From NCBI GenBank assembly GCA_030589835.1, contig JAUUZS010000230.1:1-6838 (forward strand): DNA of 6,838 bases, read 5' to 3'. Position numbers and translations under genes: made by a program. The notes below the pieces were generated by a model, which ran no database searches, was not told where the DNA came from, and was given only the letters and a program-made list of their open reading frames with translations. Below, piece after piece: positions 1 to 5,967 of the stretch (the first letter of the stretch is position 1; each line of letters starts with the position of its first letter). This DNA is from Cyclobacteriaceae bacterium. Its GTDB lineage: Bacteria > Bacteroidota > Bacteroidia > Cytophagales > Cyclobacteriaceae.

Positions 1-1655
1 GGCAAAGTGGTCAACGCCTTCCCTATTTTTTCCAGGTTTTCATTTGAAATCGAGGTATCCGGAGACTTATCAAAATCTTCCGGAATAGCCGGCGTCAACA
101 GCTGCCATTCCGCTTCCATTTTTTGAGGCTGATAGGGCAATGGCTTTTGCTTTACCAAATTTAGCCGATCCTGCAACAAGGCCCTGAATTTTTTATCCAT
201 GCGATTTGCCATCTCTGCATCGGTATCTCCTCTTTCTACCAGCTGCCTGGAGTAAACCTCTCGTGGGTTTGGATGCTTTGCGATGACATTATAGAGCTTT
301 GGCTGGGTAAATTTTGGCTCATCGCTTTCGTTGTGGCCATGCCTGCGATAACAGAGCAAATCAATATAGATGTCCTTGCCAAATTTCTGACGATAATCCA
401 CCGCCAATTCAGCACAATAATTTACTGCCTCGGCATCATCGCCATTGACATGGAGAATCGGCGCATCGACTATTTTTCCGATATCTGTACAATAAATACT
501 CGATCGGGCATCATCATAATCGGTGGTGAATCCCATTTGATTATTAATCACAAAATGGATGGTGCCGCCAGTGGTATAACCTGGCAAATTGGCCATTTGG
601 GTTATTTCATATACAATCCCCTGGCCTGCGACTGCGGCATCGCCATGAATCAGGATTGGCAAGGCTTTCCTGAGGTCTCCCTTATATTCATCGTCTATTT
701 GTGCACGCGTATATCCCAGCACAATGGGATCCACTGCTTCGAGGTGCGATGGATTTGGCGCCAATTTCAGGTAGATCTCCTTACCTTCATCATTTTTATA
801 TTTACTGGAATAGCCCAAATGATATTTCACATCTCCATAGCCCATGGTCATATCAGGGACGGCGGTGCCTTCAAACTCGCTAAAAATCTCTTCGTAGGTT
901 TTTTGCATTATATTGGCCAATACATTCAGCCTGCCCCGATGCGCCATACCAAACACCACCTCCTCAACACCTTCATCAATTGCTTTTCTAATTATCTTAT
1001 CCAGCGCAGGAATCGTGTTTTCCCCGCCTTCAAGCGAAAACCTCTTTTGACCAATATATTTGGTATGAAGAAAATTCTCGAATACTACGGCTTCATTAAG
1101 CTTAGTGAGTACACGCCTCTTTTCTTCTGATTCAGGGTCGAAATTTAAAAATTTACGCTCTGCTTTCTCCTTAAACCAATCTATAACCTCATGGTTTCTG
1201 ATGTGCATATATTCAAAACCTATGGGTCCTAAATAAACTTTCTTCAGGGCATCGAATATATTTTTGAGCTTTGCTTTCCCAAGGCCAAGGGAATGACCAA
1301 CCTCATATTCATACTCAATATCCAGATCCTCATTGGATAAGCCAAAGTCTGTCAGCTCTAAAAGTACCTTGTGCTTCCTTCTTGGCCGGACAGGATTTGT
1401 GTCAGATTTCAGATGTCCCCTGGTCCGATATGCATGGATCAAATTCCTTACGCCCAATTCCTTTAAGGATATCCCTTCCGCTCTTGTCGTACTCGAAACC
1501 TCTGGCTTTTGATTAAAATTTTCCTGAGCAAACTCAAACCCTTCAAAAAAACGCTTCCAGCTCTCATCTACTGATTTGGGATCTGACCTATATTTTTTAT
1601 ATAGTTCATCGATGAAGTTCACCTCAGCATTAGAGATATAAGAGAATTTATCCAT
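1..1655 (-). CDS. sucA: 2-oxoglutarate dehydrogenase E1 component (thiamine diphosphate-dependent), N-terminal 551 residues, cut by window edge
   Basis: E1 of the 2-oxoglutarate dehydrogenase complex decarboxylates 2-oxoglutarate on thiamine diphosphate and passes the succinyl group to the E2 lipoyl arm, in the cytosolic TCA cycle. Reading the minus strand from the ATG at 1655-1653 gives an uninterrupted frame to the window edge. Residues 1-45 match the short E1 N-terminal segment (FSYISNAEVNFIDELY, then a VDESWKRFF stretch). Family motifs follow in order: GQKRFSLEGGE from about 202, HRGRLNVL at 239-246, NPSHLEAVDP at 301-310, the diphosphate/Mg-binding GDAAVAGQG at 338-346, and NNQMGF at 371-376. 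Full-length homologues have roughly 900-930 residues, so about 370 C-terminal residues, including the transketolase-like pyrimidine domain, lie outside. The start suits the family and follows an AT-rich leader with no Shine-Dalgarno sequence. It is transcribed divergently from rpsP. The partner E2 gene (sucB) would be expected further left but is not visible. No frameshift seen. Confidence 0.97.
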   Translation of the reverse strand, partial: MDKFSYISNAEVNFIDELYKKYRSDPKSVDESWKRFFEGFEFAQENFNQKPEVSSTTRAEGISLKELGVRNLIHAYRTRGHLKSDTNPVRPRRKHKVLLELTDFGLSNEDLDIEYEYEVGHSLGLGKAKLKNIFDALKKVYLGPIGFEYMHIRNHEVIDWFKEKAERKFLNFDPESEEKRRVLTKLNEAVVFENFLHTKYIGQKRFSLEGGENTIPALDKIIRKAIDEGVEEVVFGMAHRGRLNVLANIMQKTYEEIFSEFEGTAVPDMTMGYGDVKYHLGYSSKYKNDEGKEIYLKLAPNPSHLEAVDPIVLGYTRAQIDDEYKGDLRKALPILIHGDAAVAGQGIVYEITQMANLPGYTTGGTIHFVINNQMGFTTDYDDARSSIYCTDIGKIVDAPILHVNGDDAEAVNYCAELAVDYRQKFGKDIYIDLLCYRRHGHNESDEPKFTQPKLYNVIAKHPNPREVYSRQLVERGDTDAEMANRMDKKFRALLQDRLNLVKQKPLPYQPQKMEAEWQLLTPAIPEDFDKSPDTSISNENLEKIGKALTTL

Positions 1656-1675
1656 GTTTATAACTTTTTAGGTTT

Positions 1676-1683
1676 CAAATGTA
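1676..1683 (-). promoter_or_regulatory. Candidate Bacteroidota -7 element for sucA (proximal)
   Basis: Read on the minus strand this is TACATTTG, an exact fit to the TAnnTTTG -7 consensus of Bacteroidota housekeeping promoters. Initiation would leave a leader of only about a dozen bases before the sucA ATG. No convincing TTTG -33 box lies at the usual spacing of about 19-20 nt, so this is a motif match only and competes with the distal candidate at 1725-1732. Confidence 0.35.
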
Positions 1684-1724
1684 TAAATTAAATGAGTATA
1701 TGAATAATCGTATAACCGTTTTCA

Positions 1725-1732
1725 CAAATATA
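1725..1732 (-). promoter_or_regulatory. Candidate Bacteroidota -7 element for sucA (distal)
   Basis: Read on the minus strand this is TATATTTG, an exact fit to TAnnTTTG. It would give a leader of about 60 nt before sucA. A TTTG occurs upstream (minus strand, 1749-1746), but the 13-nt spacing is shorter than the usual 19-20, so the -33 element is doubtful. The region is AT-rich, which makes chance matches likely. Confidence 0.4.
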
Positions 1733-1864
1733 TAAATTTTACATGCAAAGGAGTTGTGGTAATTCAATGTATAATTTTCGCTTCTGATCAAACTGCAAAG
1801 CAATTGTTATTGTTTGTATTTATAATATTCGGCCTTGGACTTTTAATTTCTAACATATTTACCT

Positions 1865-1872
1865 TATTTTTG
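1865..1872 (+). promoter_or_regulatory. Candidate Bacteroidota -7 element for rpsP-rimM-trmD
   Basis: The octamer TATTTTTG fits TAnnTTTG exactly. It lies 51 nt before the rpsP ATG, giving a predicted start near 1879 and an A-rich leader of about 45 nt. The -33 position holds only a partial match (TTTT at 1841-1844, spacing 20). This is the best candidate for the ribosomal operon promoter in the 268-bp divergent region. No other structured element such as a tRNA or clear leader hairpin was seen in that region. Confidence 0.5.
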
Positions 1873-1923
1873 CACTCCTTTTTACAATGGACGTGATCCA
1901 TAAACAAAAAAACAAAAACGTAA

Positions 1924-2685
1924 ATGGCAGTAAAAATCAGATTAGCGCGTCGAGGACGCAAGAAACTGGCAATGTACGACGTGATCGTAGCAGACGCCAA
2001 ATCACCACGAGATGGTAGAATTATTGAAAAGCTTGGGACATACAACCCACTAACAAATCCGGCAACAATCTTAATTAAAGAAGATAAAGCCCTGGAATGG
2101 TTATTAAAAGGTGCTCAACCAACAGATACCGCTAAAAGAATTCTTTCGCACAAAGGCATCATGTTGAAAAAGCATTTGCAGGTAGGCGTATTAAAAGGCG
2201 CTATTACCCAGGAACAAGCGGATAAGAAATTTGAAGAATGGTCGAGTAGCAAAGAAGCTGAAATCGAAGGCAATGTAAATTCCATTGAGAAGAAAAAAGC
2301 TGACGAAGCAAAAGCCAGGTTTGAAGCCGAGAAAAAAGTGAATGAGGCTAAGGCTGAAGCATTGAAGATAAAATTAGCTGCTTTAGTTCCGGCTGAGGAG
2401 GTTGAAGAGGCTCCTGAAGCAGTGGCAGAAGTTGCTGAAGAGGTTGTGACTGAAGTAAAAGAAGTAATTCCTGCTGAAGAGCCAAAAGCTGAAAAAGCTC
2501 CGGCTGAAGAAGCAAAAGCTGAACCAGCGAAAGAGCCGGAAGCAAAAAAGGAAGAAGCTCCGGCTGCAGAACCAAAAGCAGAAGAAGCTCCAGTTAAAGA
2601 AGCAAAACCTGAGCCGACGAAAGAACCGGTAGCAGAAAAGGAAGAAGCTCCGGCTGAAGAGAAGAAAGAAGAAGAGAAAAAATAA
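1924..2685 (+). CDS. rpsP: 30S ribosomal protein S16 with long Ala/Glu/Lys/Pro-rich C-terminal extension
   Basis: S16 binds 16S rRNA in the 30S body and is needed for its assembly. Residues 1 to about 85 are a complete S16 domain. They open with [14 protein letters not shown], followed by a conserved [16 protein letters not shown] segment and a block resembling the family's GAQPTDT...L motif near residues 63-75. Typical bacterial S16 has about 80-90 residues; this product has 253. Residues about 85-115 look like a helical linker also found after S16 in Bacteroidota. Residues about 115-155 are charged and probably helical or coiled-coil. Residues about 155-253 are almost entirely A, E, K, P and V, contain a 30-residue tandem duplication, and end in a Lys/Glu run. 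The tail is strongly acidic overall and probably disordered; its function is unknown. The ATG follows an A-rich leader without a Shine-Dalgarno sequence. It is the first gene of rpsP-rimM-trmD, and rimM begins 12 nt downstream. Confidence 0.97.
   Translation: MAVKIRLARRGRKKLAMYDVIVADAKSPRDGRIIEKLGTYNPLTNPATILIKEDKALEWLLKGAQPTDTAKRILSHKGIMLKKHLQVGVLKGAITQEQADKKFEEWSSSKEAEIEGNVNSIEKKKADEAKARFEAEKKVNEAKAEALKIKLAALVPAEEVEEAPEAVAEVAEEVVTEVKEVIPAEEPKAEKAPAEEAKAEPAKEPEAKKEEAPAAEPKAEEAPVKEAKPEPTKEPVAEKEEAPAEEKKEEEKK
2485..2664 (+). repeat. Two-copy 90-bp tandem repeat inside the S16 tail
   Basis: Copy 1 is 2485-2574 and copy 2 is 2575-2664. By hand alignment without gaps they differ at 17 of 90 bases (about 81% identical), and 21 of 30 encoded residues match. 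The unit has the pattern KAExAP..EAKxEPxKEPxAxKEEAPA. The length is a multiple of three, so the frame is kept. Shorter related blocks (for example PAEEP just before copy 1) suggest growth of the tail by repeated duplication. Confidence 0.85.
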
Positions 2686-2697
2686 ATTTTCTTTCCC

Positions 2698-3219
2698 ATG
2701 CAGCTTGATGATTACTTTGAAATAGGTTATATACTCAAGCCTCATGGACTTAATGGAGGGGTCAACATCAGAATGGATGCTGACGATCCAATGAAATACA
2801 AAGGAATGGAATCAGTAATTGTCAAAATAGGCATTAATCTGGTTCCATTTTTTATTGCAAGCCTCCAAATTAATGGAAACAAGGGCATTCTGCAGCTAGA
2901 GGACGTCAACACTAAAGAAGCTGCAGATGAGTTAAAGTCCTGCCCGTTGTTACTACCACTCGATCAGCTCCCTAAGCTTAACGGGGATCAATTTTATTAC
3001 CATGATGTAATCGGATATAAAGTGATTGATCATGGCAAAGATGAACTTGGCATCATTGATAATATCTTTACGGAAGGAAATCAGGACCTTATCTCAATGA
3101 CATATAAAGGCAAAGAAGTACTGATCCCTGTTAATGATGAAATCGTAAGCCATGCCGTTCATTCAAAAAAAGAAGTACATGTCATCCTCCCTGACGGATT
3201 ATTAGAAATATACCTCTGA
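2698..3219 (+). CDS. rimM: Ribosome maturation factor RimM
   Basis: RimM is a cytosolic assembly factor that acts on the 30S head during late 16S rRNA maturation and contacts protein S19. The product has 173 residues, normal for the family. The N-terminal RimM barrel domain opens with the hallmark [13 protein letters not shown] at residues 10-22, matching the family's G.I.KPHGL.GEV with Gly where Glu is usual. The C-terminal PRC-barrel domain covers about residues 95-173 and shows the typical [10 protein letters not shown] block near residues 140-149 and the ending [11 protein letters not shown]. The ATG at 2698 places the hallmark at the normal distance from the N-terminus. No Shine-Dalgarno sequence is present. 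It sits 12 nt after rpsP and 7 nt before trmD, so translational coupling within one transcript is likely. Confidence 0.96.
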   Translation: MQLDDYFEIGYILKPHGLNGGVNIRMDADDPMKYKGMESVIVKIGINLVPFFIASLQINGNKGILQLEDVNTKEAADELKSCPLLLPLDQLPKLNGDQFYYHDVIGYKVIDHGKDELGIIDNIFTEGNQDLISMTYKGKEVLIPVNDEIVSHAVHSKKEVHVILPDGLLEIYL

Positions 3220-3226
3220 TTTCACT

Positions 3227-3904
3227 ATGCGTATAGATATCATAACCTGTTTGCCAGATCTGCTGGAAAGTCCATTCAAACATTCCATACTAAAAAGAGC
3301 GCAAGACAAAAACCTGGTCAAAATCCATGTGCACGATTTACGCAACTTTGCCATCAATAAACAAAGACAAGTGGACGATTATCAATATGGTGGTGGCGCC
3401 GGAATGGTGATGATGATCGACCCTATAAACCGATGCATTTCAAAGCTAAAATCCGAGCGTACATATGACGAAATCATCTTTCTCAGCCCGGATGGGGAAT
3501 TACTCACGCAGGGTGTAGCTAACAAACTTTCATTAGATAAAAACCTGATCATGCTTTGCGGGCATTATAAAGGGGTAGATGAACGAGTAAGAGAGCATTT
3601 AATCACAAAAGAAATAAGCATAGGAGATTATGTACTGTCGGGTGGAGAGTTGGGAGCAGTAGTGCTTTCTGATACAATTATAAGGTTAATACCTGGAGTT
3701 CTTTCTGATGAAACATCAGCACTAAGCGACTCCTTTCAGGACAAGTTGATTGCTCCACCTGTCTATACAAGACCCGCCGATTACAAAGGGATAAAAGTTC
3801 CTGACATCTTACTTTCAGGCCATGCAGCAAAAATCGAAGCGTGGAGGCACGAACAGTCAACAAAACGAACTTTGGAACGTCGCCCAGGGCTGCTGGATGA
3901 TTAG
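3227..3904 (+). CDS. trmD: tRNA (guanine-N1-)-methyltransferase, tRNA m1G37 methyltransferase
   Basis: TrmD methylates N1 of G37 next to the anticodon using S-adenosylmethionine and so prevents +1 frameshifting; it works as a homodimer. The 225-residue product opens with [13 protein letters not shown], as usual for the SPOUT family. Visible motifs are YGGGAGM at 54-60, the knot-forming [11 protein letters not shown] at 111-121, and [13 protein letters not shown] at 130-142, which together form the trefoil-knot SAM pocket. Asp168 in SDSF aligns with the catalytic Asp169 of the E. coli enzyme. The C-terminal tRNA-binding domain carries YTRPADYKG at about 180-188 and ends in a LERRPGLL block at 216-223. 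It lies 7 nt after rimM in the same operon. The final TAG at 3902-3904 is followed by a 260-nt gap rather than directly by rplS. Confidence 0.97.
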   Translation: MRIDIITCLPDLLESPFKHSILKRAQDKNLVKIHVHDLRNFAINKQRQVDDYQYGGGAGMVMMIDPINRCISKLKSERTYDEIIFLSPDGELLTQGVANKLSLDKNLIMLCGHYKGVDERVREHLITKEISIGDYVLSGGELGAVVLSDTIIRLIPGVLSDETSALSDSFQDKLIAPPVYTRPADYKGIKVPDILLSGHAAKIEAWRHEQSTKRTLERRPGLLDD

Positions 3905-3914
3905 CATTGCATCA

Positions 3915-4076
3915 ATGGGATGTCTTCATCAAAACCAAAAAAGTACACTCCTTTTAGGGCTGAACTTTCTACGCAATGATGGTATTGGAATTGACCAATT
4001 ATTATCCCAACGTTACAAATATTTTACAGAAAACAAGCCAGGTTGCAAAAGAAGGGACTATTGGCTTTTTACTTGA
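3915..4076 (+). CDS. Possible small ORF (53 aa) between trmD and rplS, doubtful
   Basis: An ATG at 3915 opens a 53-codon frame ending in TGA at 4074-4076, and the same frame stays open back into trmD. The peptide begins MGCLHQNQKS, then has a short hydrophobic LLLGLNFL stretch and a basic, aromatic end. I do not recognise it. The frame occupies most of the gap between trmD and rplS, but codon-level evidence for coding is weak and it may simply be a chance open frame in a 3' untranslated region. It is listed so that the gap is not left unexplained. Confidence 0.15.
   Translation: MGCLHQNQKSTLLLGLNFLRNDGIGIDQLLSQRYKYFTENKPGCKRRDYWLFT
4035..4070 (+). terminator. Weak terminator-like inverted repeat downstream of trmD
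   Basis: AAGCCA at 4035-4040 pairs with TGGCTT at 4062-4067, leaving a 21-nt loop, and the second arm runs into five consecutive T (4066-4070). The stem is only 6 bp and the loop is long, so this is a poor intrinsic terminator by usual criteria. If real, it would end the rpsP-rimM-trmD transcript before rplS. Confidence 0.25.
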
Positions 4077-4119
4077 AATTTATTTATTATTTTCATTACC
4101 CATTTAAAATTATATTTCA

Positions 4120-4127
4120 TATATTTG
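4120..4127 (+). promoter_or_regulatory. Candidate Bacteroidota -7 element for rplS
   Basis: TATATTTG fits TAnnTTTG exactly and lies 37 nt before the rplS ATG, within a very AT-rich tract (about 4077-4140). Predicted initiation near 4134 gives a leader of about 30 nt. The -33 region has only a weak TTAC at 4096-4099 (spacing 20). The large gap after trmD fits independent transcription of rplS from here. Confidence 0.5.
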
Positions 4128-4164
4128 CATTCCATTTTGCGGGAGCTATAAAAATATCAAAATC

Positions 4165-4527
4165 ATGAGTGATCAGTTGCTAAGAGAATTTGACAAAGAA
4201 TACATAGAAAAGAAGGCTTCATATCCCGATTTTAAGGCTGGGGATTCCATCATTGTAGCTGTAAAAATAAAAGAAGGAAATAAGGAGAGAATTCAGAATT
4301 TTCAGGGTACCGTTATCCAGAGAAGAAATGAAGGATCTAACGGGGAAACATTTACCGTAAGAAAAATATCCGGCGGAATTGGCCTCGAGAGAATCTTTCC
4401 TCTTGCCTCTCCAAATATTGATAGCATCAAAATAGTTCGAAAGGGTAAAGTGAGAAGAGCACGATTGTTTTACCTTAAAGGCCGCAAGGGCAAAGCTGCA
4501 CGAATCAAAGAAAGAATGTCGAAGTAA
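4165..4527 (+). CDS. rplS: 50S ribosomal protein L19
   Basis: L19 lies at the 30S-50S interface of the large subunit and helps form an intersubunit bridge. The 120-residue product is typical in length (about 115-120). Family blocks are the barrel segment [19 protein letters not shown] at 26-44 with FQGTVI at 46-51, then [18 protein letters not shown] at 63-80, and the basic C-terminal [19 protein letters not shown] at 96-114. The ATG at 4165 is preceded by an AT-rich leader; a GGGAG at 4140-4144 is too far away to act as a Shine-Dalgarno site. L19 usually follows trmD closely in bacterial operons; here 260 nt intervene. A strong terminator starts 20 nt after its stop codon, so rplS is the last gene of its transcript. 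Confidence 0.98.
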   Translation: MSDQLLREFDKEYIEKKASYPDFKAGDSIIVAVKIKEGNKERIQNFQGTVIQRRNEGSNGETFTVRKISGGIGLERIFPLASPNIDSIKIVRKGKVRRARLFYLKGRKGKAARIKERMSK

Positions 4528-4547
4528 AGGCAGTAAAAATATACTGG

Positions 4548-4573
4548 AGCCAACCCATTGGGTTGGCTTTTTT
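4548..4573 (+). terminator. Strong intrinsic terminator after rplS
   Basis: AGCCAACCC at 4548-4556 pairs perfectly with GGGTTGGCT at 4560-4568 around a 3-nt ATT loop, and a run of six T (4568-4573) follows directly. A 9-bp GC-rich stem with a tight loop and T tract is a textbook Rho-independent terminator. It should separate the rplS transcript from dapF. Confidence 0.92.
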
Positions 4574-4586
4574 CGTTTATAAGCTA

Positions 4587-4594
4587 TAAGTTTA
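4587..4594 (+). promoter_or_regulatory. Weak candidate -7 element for dapF
   Basis: TAAGTTTA matches TAnnTTTG at all but the last position and lies 15 nt before the dapF ATG. TTGG at 4563-4566, 20 nt upstream, could serve as a degraded -33 box, though it lies inside the terminator hairpin. The preceding terminator implies that dapF needs its own promoter or depends on read-through; this is the best candidate I can see. Confidence 0.25.
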
Positions 4595-4609
4595 AAGAAA
4601 CTTTTACTG

Positions 4610-5395
4610 ATGCGAACCTTAGAATTCCATAAATACCAGGGCACAGGCAATGACTTCATCATGATTGATGACCGTTCAGCAAAATTTGACCGGAACAATC
4701 ACGAATTGATTGCACACTATTGTCATCGGAAATTTGGAATTGGCGCTGACGGTCTGATCCTGATCAGAAATCATGAAGAGGCAGATTTTGAAATGGTTTA
4801 TTTCAATGCTGATGGTCATCTGACAAGCCTTTGCGGAAACGGCAGCAGGTGCGCAGTACGATTTGCCCATCAATTGGGAATGGTAAAAAATCAATGCCGG
4901 TTTATGACGGTAGAAGGAATTTTGGACGCCAAAATAGTTGGTGATTTAATTCATCTAAAAATGCCTGATGTAGATGACGTTGAAACACACAAAAATCATT
5001 TTTTCCTGCACACAGGATCACCACACCATGTTTGTTTTGTGAATGACATTGAAAACTATGACGTCTTTAAGCAGGGCAGGAAAATAAGGCAAGGGGCACC
5101 ATATTTTGATGAGGGAGCCAATGTGAACTTCGTGATGCCCATTTCTGATGATCAACTATTTGTCAGAACCTATGAGCGGGGAGTGGAAAATGAAACACTT
5201 TCCTGTGGAACCGGGGTTACCGCAGCGGCTTTAGTCCAGGGATTGAAAGGTGTTGAATCCCCGATAAATATCAAAACCCCAGGAGGGGAATTGCAAATCA
5301 GCTTTGAGAAAAGTTGCGCAAATAGATTTACCAATATTCACCTGATTGGACCGGCAACCTTGGTATTCAGTGGAAAAATTCCCATTGATAATTAA
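4610..5395 (+). CDS. dapF: Diaminopimelate epimerase
   Basis: DapF interconverts LL- and meso-2,6-diaminopimelate without a cofactor, the step before lysine and before meso-DAP incorporation into peptidoglycan. The two catalytic cysteines that act as acid and base are visible: Cys75 in LCGNGSRC (74-81) and Cys199 in SCGTG (198-202), the latter preceded by a YERGVENET block. The N-terminal FHKYQGTGNDFIMIDDR (6-22) and the NADG at 66-69 are typical substrate-pocket elements, and the two-fold related domains are both complete. The length of 261 residues is close to the usual 260-280. The ATG at 4610 gives the standard N-terminus and has no Shine-Dalgarno sequence. The gene begins 82 nt after rplS, beyond a strong terminator. 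Its TAA overlaps the stop codon of the convergent gene on the other strand. No other lysine pathway gene is in the window. Confidence 0.97.
   Translation: MRTLEFHKYQGTGNDFIMIDDRSAKFDRNNHELIAHYCHRKFGIGADGLILIRNHEEADFEMVYFNADGHLTSLCGNGSRCAVRFAHQLGMVKNQCRFMTVEGILDAKIVGDLIHLKMPDVDDVETHKNHFFLHTGSPHHVCFVNDIENYDVFKQGRKIRQGAPYFDEGANVNFVMPISDDQLFVRTYERGVENETLSCGTGVTAAALVQGLKGVESPINIKTPGGELQISFEKSCANRFTNIHLIGPATLVFSGKIPIDN
5392..5395. other. Shared palindromic TTAA forming both stop codons of convergent genes
   Basis: The plus-strand TAA at 5393-5395 ends dapF, and the minus-strand TAA at 5394-5392 ends the unknown gene. The genes therefore overlap tail-to-tail by 4 bp with no intergenic space, and no intrinsic terminator is visible at the junction. 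Confidence 0.95.
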
Positions 5396-5892
5396 GAGGC
5401 GACTTCCATCACTCCCCGATACTTATACACTTTCAGATCGAAATAATTTGACAGGAAATATTTCAGTCGCATACCGGCAAGTTGTGCTGTATGGTCATGA
5501 TCATGAAATACCGAAATATCCAGCACTGCTCTCATAAACAATTTACTGGAGCAAAACGCCCTGACATTCTGCTTGAAGTAAGCACTCCATTCCTTTGCGT
5601 ATTTCTCATCATGCGTAGAGCCATCAAATAAAAATTCCAATTGAACCTCGCCATGTTTGAACCTGTAAATCGTGGACATGTCATGGTAAAACTCATTGAA
5701 CGCCTCAAAGGGAAGTTTTTTAGATTTTTGAATTTCAAGTATGGTATCATCGATTAATCCCAATGGGTTGAAGTGCTGGAAATAATAATCCTTAACGATA
5801 TTTACCAGTTCCTGGAGGAGTGCATTTCTTTTGGAAGTCTGAACTTCCATTAAGATGTGATTTTTATCAGAAGGGAAAAGTCTTCTAAACAT
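5392..5892 (-). CDS. Protein of unknown function, 166 aa, soluble, with HDHDH cluster
   Basis: I do not recognise this family. The 166-residue product has no signal peptide or membrane segment, so it is probably cytosolic. It begins MFRRLFPSDKNHILMEV and is rich in Phe, Tyr and His. Residues about 20-58 look helical, 62-90 mix helix and strand (an EFYHDMSTIYRFKHG stretch near 67-81), and a His-Asp-His-Asp-His run lies at 130-134 in VFHDHDHTAQLAG, followed by an aromatic LKYFLSNYFDLKVYKY segment at 143-158. The alternating His/Asp run could bind a metal, but this is only a suggestion. Codon use and the long uninterrupted frame support a real gene; the opposite-strand frames are short. It lies 75 nt downstream of valS on the same strand, with a candidate promoter between, and converges on dapF with a 4-bp overlap. 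The start at 5892 is the only upstream ATG before a stop; ATG at residue 15 is an alternative. Confidence 0.85.
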   Translation of the reverse strand: MFRRLFPSDKNHILMEVQTSKRNALLQELVNIVKDYYFQHFNPLGLIDDTILEIQKSKKLPFEAFNEFYHDMSTIYRFKHGEVQLEFLFDGSTHDEKYAKEWSAYFKQNVRAFCSSKLFMRAVLDISVFHDHDHTAQLAGMRLKYFLSNYFDLKVYKYRGVMEVAS

Positions 5893-5910
5893 TAATTTTT
5901 AAAGGTTTGG

Positions 5911-5918
5911 CAAATTTA
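5911..5918 (-). promoter_or_regulatory. Candidate -7 element for the 166-aa unknown gene
   Basis: On the minus strand this reads TAAATTTG, an exact TAnnTTTG match, 18 nt before the start codon at 5892. A start site about 7 nt downstream would leave a leader of about a dozen bases. No TTTG -33 box is seen at the usual spacing. The 75-nt gap after valS is AT-rich and holds no GC-rich hairpin, so read-through from valS is also possible. Confidence 0.35.
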
Positions 5919-5967
5919 CAAAGTTTGACTGTAAAATTGTTAATTATATTAAATTACTAATCAATTT

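Noticed and set aside
273..1130. Plus-strand 285-codon open frame
   Set aside because: It lies wholly opposite sucA, whose minus-strand frame carries all the E1 motifs. The plus-strand product has no recognisable domain and an odd Ile/His/Cys-rich composition.
1821..1826. TATAAT as a sigma-70 type -10 box upstream of rpsP
   Set aside because: No TTGACA-like box lies 16-18 nt upstream, and the apparent phylum uses TAnnTTTG. The region is AT-rich enough for chance matches.
2485..2664. CRISPR-like or intergenic repeat array
   Set aside because: There are only two adjacent diverged units without spacers, and both are in frame within rpsP coding sequence.
2115..2699. Minus-strand 194-codon Ser/Ala/Phe-rich open frame
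   Set aside because: It is the mirror of the repetitive GAA/GCT/AAA codons of the S16 tail, which give Ser, Ala and Phe on the opposite strand. Two other minus-strand frames here (2348-2575, 2383-2745) have the same cause.
4219..4698. Minus-strand 159-codon open frame across rplS and the start of dapF
   Set aside because: It covers L19, the strong terminator and the dapF start, and has no family features. It is a shadow frame.
5346..5537. Plus-strand 63-codon open frame at the dapF end
   Set aside because: It overlaps the end of dapF and the C-terminal coding part of the 166-aa minus-strand gene, with no recognisable sequence.
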